From JAWKOK01 sp963765875 (GTDB lineage: Bacteria; Chloroflexota; Anaerolineae; Caldilineales; Caldilineaceae): a stretch of DNA of 64,000 bases. The DNA is taken from positions 1-64,000 of the forward strand of contig CAVXYK010000013.1 in assembly GCA_963765875.1 (NCBI GenBank), in the 5' to 3' direction. Below, one piece after another: positions 60,258 through 64,000 of the stretch (position 1 is its first letter; each line of letters opens with the position of its first letter). The notes below the pieces were generated by a model, which was given only the letters and a program-made list of their open reading frames with translations, was not told the origin of the DNA and did not search any database. Both the position numbers and the translations under genes were made by a program.

Positions 60258-61535
60258 CTATCGAAGGCGAGTCCCATTTTGTCGGATCCTGGATAGCCGG
60301 ACGTGAAATCGTCTCCCAGCCGCTGGCTTGATAGGCGTCAGTGCTGATTGTTGTTGGTGTTGAAGTATTTCGGGATCGAGAAATTGAGCCAACGCAGATC
60401 GGGCTGCTCGGATCGTACATGCCCTCCACTGGCTGTTCATGACAGAATTGGGCACAGGGGTGTCCTCTTTGTCGACCGCGTATTCATCCTTCAGCCCATA
60501 GAAGTAGTGCCCCATTTCATGTGCCAGTGTGTAGCCGGCACATTGGGCATTTGCGCTTTCCAGCGCCTGATACCCCCACTCGTTATCATTATTATCGAAC
60601 ACATCACCGAAGATGATTTTGGCATTGTCGTGGGTGTAGCCCGATACCCAGGCCCGGGGCCATTCCACGGCATTCCACACCACGTCCGCTTGGGCGCGAC
60701 CATCCCCACTCTGATAGATAGAGACGGTCCGCACACGTTGGGCGCCATTGCTCATCTCGAAGATGGCGTCTGCAAAATGCCCAAGAATATCCTCGTAGAT
60801 GCCGCGATCCTTGGCAGTGATTGCCGCGTGATAGGAGACGGACAGGTCGATGAAACCGCTCTCCAGCCAGGGGCTGGCACGATAGGAAAGGACGGTATCA
60901 CTGGTGAGAAACAGAACCTGCAAACCGGGCGAGATCTGATAGCCATCTGCATGCACGGTAATCACGTACTTGCCTTGGCTCACAGTGTCGAAGCTGAAAT
61001 GGCCGTTTTGATCCGTGGTGGCAGTCTCCTTGACATTGTGACCATGCACGATGATGACATCTGCGCTGGATACGGGCGCACCGGACGAAGTCTTGACATC
61101 GCCCTCTACGGCATAGGTGTCTGGTCCCCCGGTAGAGGGCGTGCCAACGAGGATGCCCTCTCCATAGACATACAGGCTCTCTGACGTCGGTCCGCCGAAG
61201 ATCAATCCGCCAAACCATCGTTTTTCGGGCAATCCAGTCAGGCGGGTCCAACTGGTTCCGCCGTCATTGCTCTCGAATACGCCGTCACGATTCGCGACTG
61301 CAAATAGATGCTCAGGATCCTTTGGATGTACGGCGAGCGCAATGATCGACGAAGTGGAAGGGAAGCTCACGGCGTTCCAAGAGACGCCGGCGTCACTGGT
61401 CCGATAGAGTTGTCCCTCGTTGGTGCCGGCATAGACAACGCTGCCGTTACTCGGAGCGGTCGCGATAGATTTCGTGGCGCCGGCCAGGGTCTTGTTGACG
61501 ACCCACGTTTGGCCGCCGTCTGTGCTCTTGAACAC
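60258..61535 (-). CDS. Asp-box and HEXXH metalloprotease part (CLCA-like)
   Basis: Opens with three Asp boxes (FKSTDGGQTW, RTSDAGVSW, ESNDGGTSW). A carboxypeptidase-regulatory-like domain (GHNVKETATTDQNGHFSFD) follows, then a zinc protease with LAHEMGHYFYGLKDEYAVDK. The HEMGHYxxGLKDEY pattern resembles the metalloprotease of CLCA proteins, including the downstream NSVMNSQW. Past about 60430 the frame is wrong: NFSIPKYFNTNNNQ and DAYQASGWETISRP, which fit the CLCA-like continuation, read in the other two frames. Likely an extracellular protease. Confidence 0.7.
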   Translation of the reverse strand: MFKSTDGGQTWVVNKTLAGATKSIATAPSNGSVVYAGTNEGQLYRTSDAGVSWNAVSFPSTSSIIALAVHPKDPEHLFAVANRDGVFESNDGGTSWTRLTGLPEKRWFGGLIFGGPTSESLYVYGEGILVGTPSTGGPDTYAVEGDVKTSSGAPVSSADVIIVHGHNVKETATTDQNGHFSFDTVSQGKYVITVHADGYQISPGLQVLFLTSDTVLSYRASPWLESGFIDLSVSYHAAITAKDRGIYEDILGHFADAIFEMSNGAQRVRTVSIYQSGDGRAQADVVWNAVEWPRAWVSGYTHDNAKIIFGDVFDNNDNEWGYQALESANAQCAGYTLAHEMGHYFYGLKDEYAVDKEDTPVPNSVMNSQWRACTIRAARSALAQFLDPEILQHQQQSALTPIKPAAGRRFHVRLSRIRQNGTRLR

Positions 61536-61899
61536 GATGTCTCGGCCATCGTCACCGCCCCACCATTGATCGATCCCGTAGAAGACGCCTTTGGCGCTCG
61601 CGTGGACAGCCGGATTCGGGTCACGATCTCGGTGGATATTTCATCCCACTGGTCTTGGTCTGGAGAACCGACATAGACGCCTGATTTGGTTGCAATCAAC
61701 GGTCGCGAACTATCGAAGGGATCTGCTACGATATCGATCGTGTCAATGTCGGCGGTAGTCTGCCAGGAGATGGTTCCTACAGGGGATTTGTAGAGGTTGC
61801 TAAAATTGGCTTCGCTGCCGAAAAGAGCGATGCTGGGGTCGGTATCGAGAATCTCGACTGCTGTACCTGTGAGTGCTCGGAGTCCCTTGTTCTCGCGCT
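61367..61899 (-). pseudogene. Bridge of the Asp-box/metalloprotease gene
   Basis: From 61899 to about 61620 one frame reads sensibly: LKRENKGLRALTGTAVEILD, ALFGSEANFSNLYKSPVGT, then IATKSGVYVGSPDQDQWDEI. It links the propeller fragment ending at 61900 to the one starting at 61535. Shifts near 61905 and 61620 isolate it. The text after about 61620 in this frame is out of register. Confidence 0.55.
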
Positions 61900-62688
61900 T
61901 CAGGAGGCGCCGCCATCCTCACTGCTAAGGACACCCCCGCCATAGCTGGCGACCATCAGTCGCTGTCGATTTCGAGGATCGACGGTGAGATCGTTGACAC
62001 CGGCAGGGATTCCCTGGCCCGAATGTACCCAGGACGTGCCATGGTCGGCGATACGGTAGATGTTGCCCGAATATCCACCCGAAGCCAGCGCTGTCAAGTC
62101 CGAATGAGGACTTGATACCACGGTGCCGAATTCAATGATGGCAAGTTCCGCTGGCGAAGTCCACTCGCCTTGGTCACGGCTGACATAAATGCCGGAATAA
62201 CCAAAAAGATAGAGTGTTCGCTGGTCCCGCGACACGGCCAAACCTTGTGGTTCATTGCCCCAGTTGGTCGGCACGCTTTTGACCAACTGCCATATTGCAC
62301 CGCCATCAGAAGATGAATGAACCGCTGCGCTCGGGCCTTTGATGATGCTGTAGAGAACATCGTGCATGCCCGGCACTTGTGTGACGTGCTGCTGTAGGAA
62401 CTGCCCAGGGACCGGATCCCAGTCGATGGTGTCAATTGGGCTCATCCACAAGCTGCCGTGCCCTTGATGTCGAGTCTCAACTACAATATTGCGAGTGTCG
62501 CCGGTCAACAGCACGCGTACAATGTCAAGGCCTTCATTTGAAAAGGTCAAGATGGATTGCCAGTTTCTTCCAGCGTCTAGGCTGCGGTAGACACGCGCCT
62601 GAACTATCCTCCTCGGCGTCCGTGCCGATGTATATTGAGGAGGGCTGCTGCGGATCGAATGCGATGGAATTGACTTCCACGCCGTCAA
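61900..62688 (-). CDS. Asp-box propeller part of the metalloprotease gene
   Basis: About 260 residues of Asp-box propeller (YRSLDAGRNW, SSSDGGAIW, SRDQGEW, ADHGTSW, SSEDGGAS), with linkers such as VNDLTVDPRNRQRLMVASYG. Real coding in this frame begins near 62600, where it takes over from the N-terminal fragment. It ends with the stop created by a shift at 61900. Confidence 0.65.
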   Translation of the reverse strand: MTAWKSIPSHSIRSSPPQYTSARTPRRIVQARVYRSLDAGRNWQSILTFSNEGLDIVRVLLTGDTRNIVVETRHQGHGSLWMSPIDTIDWDPVPGQFLQQHVTQVPGMHDVLYSIIKGPSAAVHSSSDGGAIWQLVKSVPTNWGNEPQGLAVSRDQRTLYLFGYSGIYVSRDQGEWTSPAELAIIEFGTVVSSPHSDLTALASGGYSGNIYRIADHGTSWVHSGQGIPAGVNDLTVDPRNRQRLMVASYGGGVLSSEDGGAS

Positions 62689-63064
62689 AGGCCACTGTCC
62701 AGCTAGCCCCGCCGTCTACGCTTTTGAAGAGCGTTTCCCGTGTCGAAACGAACATCTGTTGGGAGTCAGTTGGATGTACAGCGATCCGATGGGCCTGCCG
62801 TTTGGGTAGATCGCCTGTGATGTCCTTCCACGTTTGACCGCCGTCGTCTGAGCGGAAGACGCCGCCGCCGGCAGCGAAGACTGTCTTGTGGCTGTCTGAG
62901 GCAAAGACCATATCCGAAACTGTGTCGCCATAGATTGGCAGTTCCTGCCATTCAGTGATCGACTGGCTGTGTGCAGTCTCATTGATGAAGGAGACCAAGA
63001 CTAGCGCCGTGATCGCGGCTAGAAGCGGTCGAAAATGCCCAGAGATCTGTCCCAAAGTGAACAT
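62534..63064 (-). CDS. N-terminal part of Asp-box/metalloprotease protein with signal peptide
   Basis: The ATG at 63064 (MFTLGQISGHFRPLLAAITA) has GGAG 6 nt upstream and is preferred to the ATG at 63076. The signal peptide is followed by two Asp boxes (RSDDGGQTW, KSVDGGASW) and the linker NSIAFDPQQPSSIYIGT. The frame goes wrong near 62600. The whole gene, 63064 to 59650, would encode a secreted protein of about 1,140 residues: propeller, regulatory-like domain, HEXXH protease, beta domain, LFLPLLTR tail. I place at least six frameshifts in it. Confidence 0.65.
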   Translation of the reverse strand: MFTLGQISGHFRPLLAAITALVLVSFINETAHSQSITEWQELPIYGDTVSDMVFASDSHKTVFAAGGGVFRSDDGGQTWKDITGDLPKRQAHRIAVHPTDSQQMFVSTRETLFKSVDGGASWTVAFDGVEVNSIAFDPQQPSSIYIGTDAEEDSSGACLPQPRRWKKLAIHLDLFK

Positions 63065-63116
63065 AACTCGCTCCATTGTCACTGATGAAAGTGTGAGGTA
63101 ACACTATCTGTTGCGA

Positions 63117-63506
63117 TTAGTTGGCGAAGTGCTGATCGCCCTGCACCAGGTGTAGCCAAGCTGACTGAATGTCGATCCAGGACTCGAATGAGGGGAAGTC
63201 GGTCGGTTTCCATCTGGCGAGTGTCAGTGTAGTGTCGCTTGGCCTCGCTCCGCCGCTCCTGCCTGTCGGGCGCCAGGCCGGCCGCATATAGACAATCCTT
63301 GTCGTCGGGGCTCAGATCCAGCGGGGCTTCGCGAAAGTAGGTGCGGACACCCCCCAGTATCGATGGCGTGCGGCGCTGTTCAGATTATGACGTCGAGCGC
63401 CCAGTTCGCCGATTATGTCGGTCTGGGCTGAAGCAAGAACGCGATCCAGCAGAGGCTCGAGGTTGCCGCGCACTTGGCCAGACTCATCCTTGTGTTGCTC
63501 AGTCAC
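63117..63506 (-). pseudogene. Frameshifted TPR-like gene remnant
   Basis: The opening frame from a GTG at 63506 gives EQHKDESGQVRGNLEPLLDR and stops at 63312. Neighbouring frames continue with YFREAPLDLSPDDKDCLYAA and RRSEAKRHYT, then LARWKPTDFPSFESWIDIQS and AWLHLVQGD to a TAA at 63117-63119. The mixture suggests a TPR-like protein of about 130 residues with two or more single-base shifts. The function is unknown. The bases 63507-63693 show no gene. Confidence 0.4.
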
Positions 63507-63693
63507 GAGTCCATCCTGCGGGTGTCAGTATGGAAGATTTGGGGTGGTTCGCTTGAATAAAGGGATATTTCTTACATAACTATTGAACCATACCGGAATC
63601 CGTTCACCAAATGGTGAACCATTCCGATCTGTACGTAAATATCAGCCAGATTTGTCCCATCCGCGTTCCATCAGAGGCTGGTGACTTTGTGCA

Positions 63694-64000
63694 TCACCCA
63701 AACGCCATGATCTCCAGCGTCCGGATCAGCGCCATGCGCCACCTGCCCGCCTCATCCACCGGCAGATAGATGGCGCGTCTCGCCACGCGGGCGGCCTCTT
63801 CGGGGATGAAATTGTCATCCTCCAGGTGGCCCAGGCCCATCTGCAAGCGCCGCTGCATGGCCTTGCGGTTCATGTTCTCCAGCGATTCGCTGCGCACCAC
63901 CAATTGATCCAGCTCGCGGCCGATGTTCTGCACGCCCGCGGCCTGGGCCAGCATCTTGACCCGGATCTGGAAGAGCAGGGTCTCCAACTCCTCGGGAATC
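63694..64000 (-). CDS. mfd: Transcription-repair coupling factor Mfd, C-terminal end (partial)
   Basis: About 100 residues running off the right edge. The text ELETLLFQIRVKMLAQAAGV, then QLVVRSESLENMNRKAMQRR and YLPVDEAGRWRMALIRTLEI, resembles the C-terminal regulatory (D7) domain of Mfd. In that domain a PEPVxxLLxxxRxKxLAxxxGV stretch is typical. Mfd is the helicase that removes stalled RNA polymerase and recruits UvrA. The main body, with the helicase motifs, lies outside the window, so the call rests on this short domain. Confidence 0.65.
   Translation of the reverse strand, partial: IPEELETLLFQIRVKMLAQAAGVQNIGRELDQLVVRSESLENMNRKAMQRRLQMGLGHLEDDNFIPEEAARVARRAIYLPVDEAGRWRMALIRTLEIMAFG

Overview
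The window looks like chromosome of an uncultured Chloroflexota bacterium (Anaerolineae/Caldilineae-like). This is inferred from gene content, not from a marker gene. The supporting features are a giant SARP-STAND-WD40 regulator, many Asp-box and FG-GAP beta-propeller surface proteins, extracellular proteins ending in a [YF]LPL[IL]xR tail, an AIM24 protein, and many dispersed palindromic repeats. Base composition is moderately GC-rich. I saw no tRNA, rRNA, CRISPR array or transposase. The right edge cuts into the 3' end of mfd and the left edge cuts a large surface protein.

Layout. 1-6.5 kb: two exported surface proteins and one small ORF on the minus strand. 7.2-11.8 kb: SARP/BTAD-nSTAND-WD40 regulator. 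12.2-16.3 kb: secreted HEXXH/VWA protein. 16.7-19.5 kb: FtsX-like permease. 19.6-25.3 kb: SDR, pRiA4b ORF-3-like protein, zinc alcohol dehydrogenase, amidohydrolase and L-rhamnonate dehydratase-like enolase (sugar-acid catabolism). 25.5-27.8 kb: MhqD-like esterase and MhqO-like dioxygenase, divergent from a TetR regulator. 28.4-31.3 kb: 19-Asp-box propeller protein. 31.5-35.2 kb: AIM24, RraA-like, URO-D-like and a small exported protein. 35.5-43.3 kb: a gene set matching the oxidative D-apiose pathway. 43.4-47.1 kb: BON protein, ten-heme cytochrome c and an AAC(3)-like gene. 47.8-54.9 kb: aminotransferase, AEC carrier, GH35-like remnant, APH-like kinase, dienelactone hydrolase and DUF6295. 55.4-63.5 kb: acidic lipoprotein, a small-protein/HNH pair, a CAP protein and an Asp-box/metalloprotease protein. 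63.7-64 kb: mfd C-terminus.

How genes may work together. The clearest system is a Gfo/Idh/MocA dehydrogenase (candidate D-apiose dehydrogenase) divergent from a GntR regulator, followed by a D-apionate lactonase, a RuBisCO-like protein, a DUF1537 kinase and a D-apionate oxidoisomerase. Together these could take D-apiose to central metabolites without a transketolase. A good promoter followed by a 12-bp palindrome precedes the GntR gene.

Three kinds of 11-bp-periodic direct-repeat boxes, the form bound by OmpR/PhoB- or SARP-type regulators, lie upstream of envelope genes. A GTGACGA type lies upstream of two surface genes beside the SARP gene. A GGCTACA type lies upstream of a small exported protein and of the BON protein. 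A tandem Pho-box type (AGGTTAAG) lies upstream of the ten-heme cytochrome.

About ten genes, mostly large surface proteins, are broken by single-base frameshifts. Some of these sit in homopolymers, so both consensus errors and real decay are possible. Enzyme genes between 16.7 and 46 kb are almost all intact. Fragments are listed separately below and linked in their entries.
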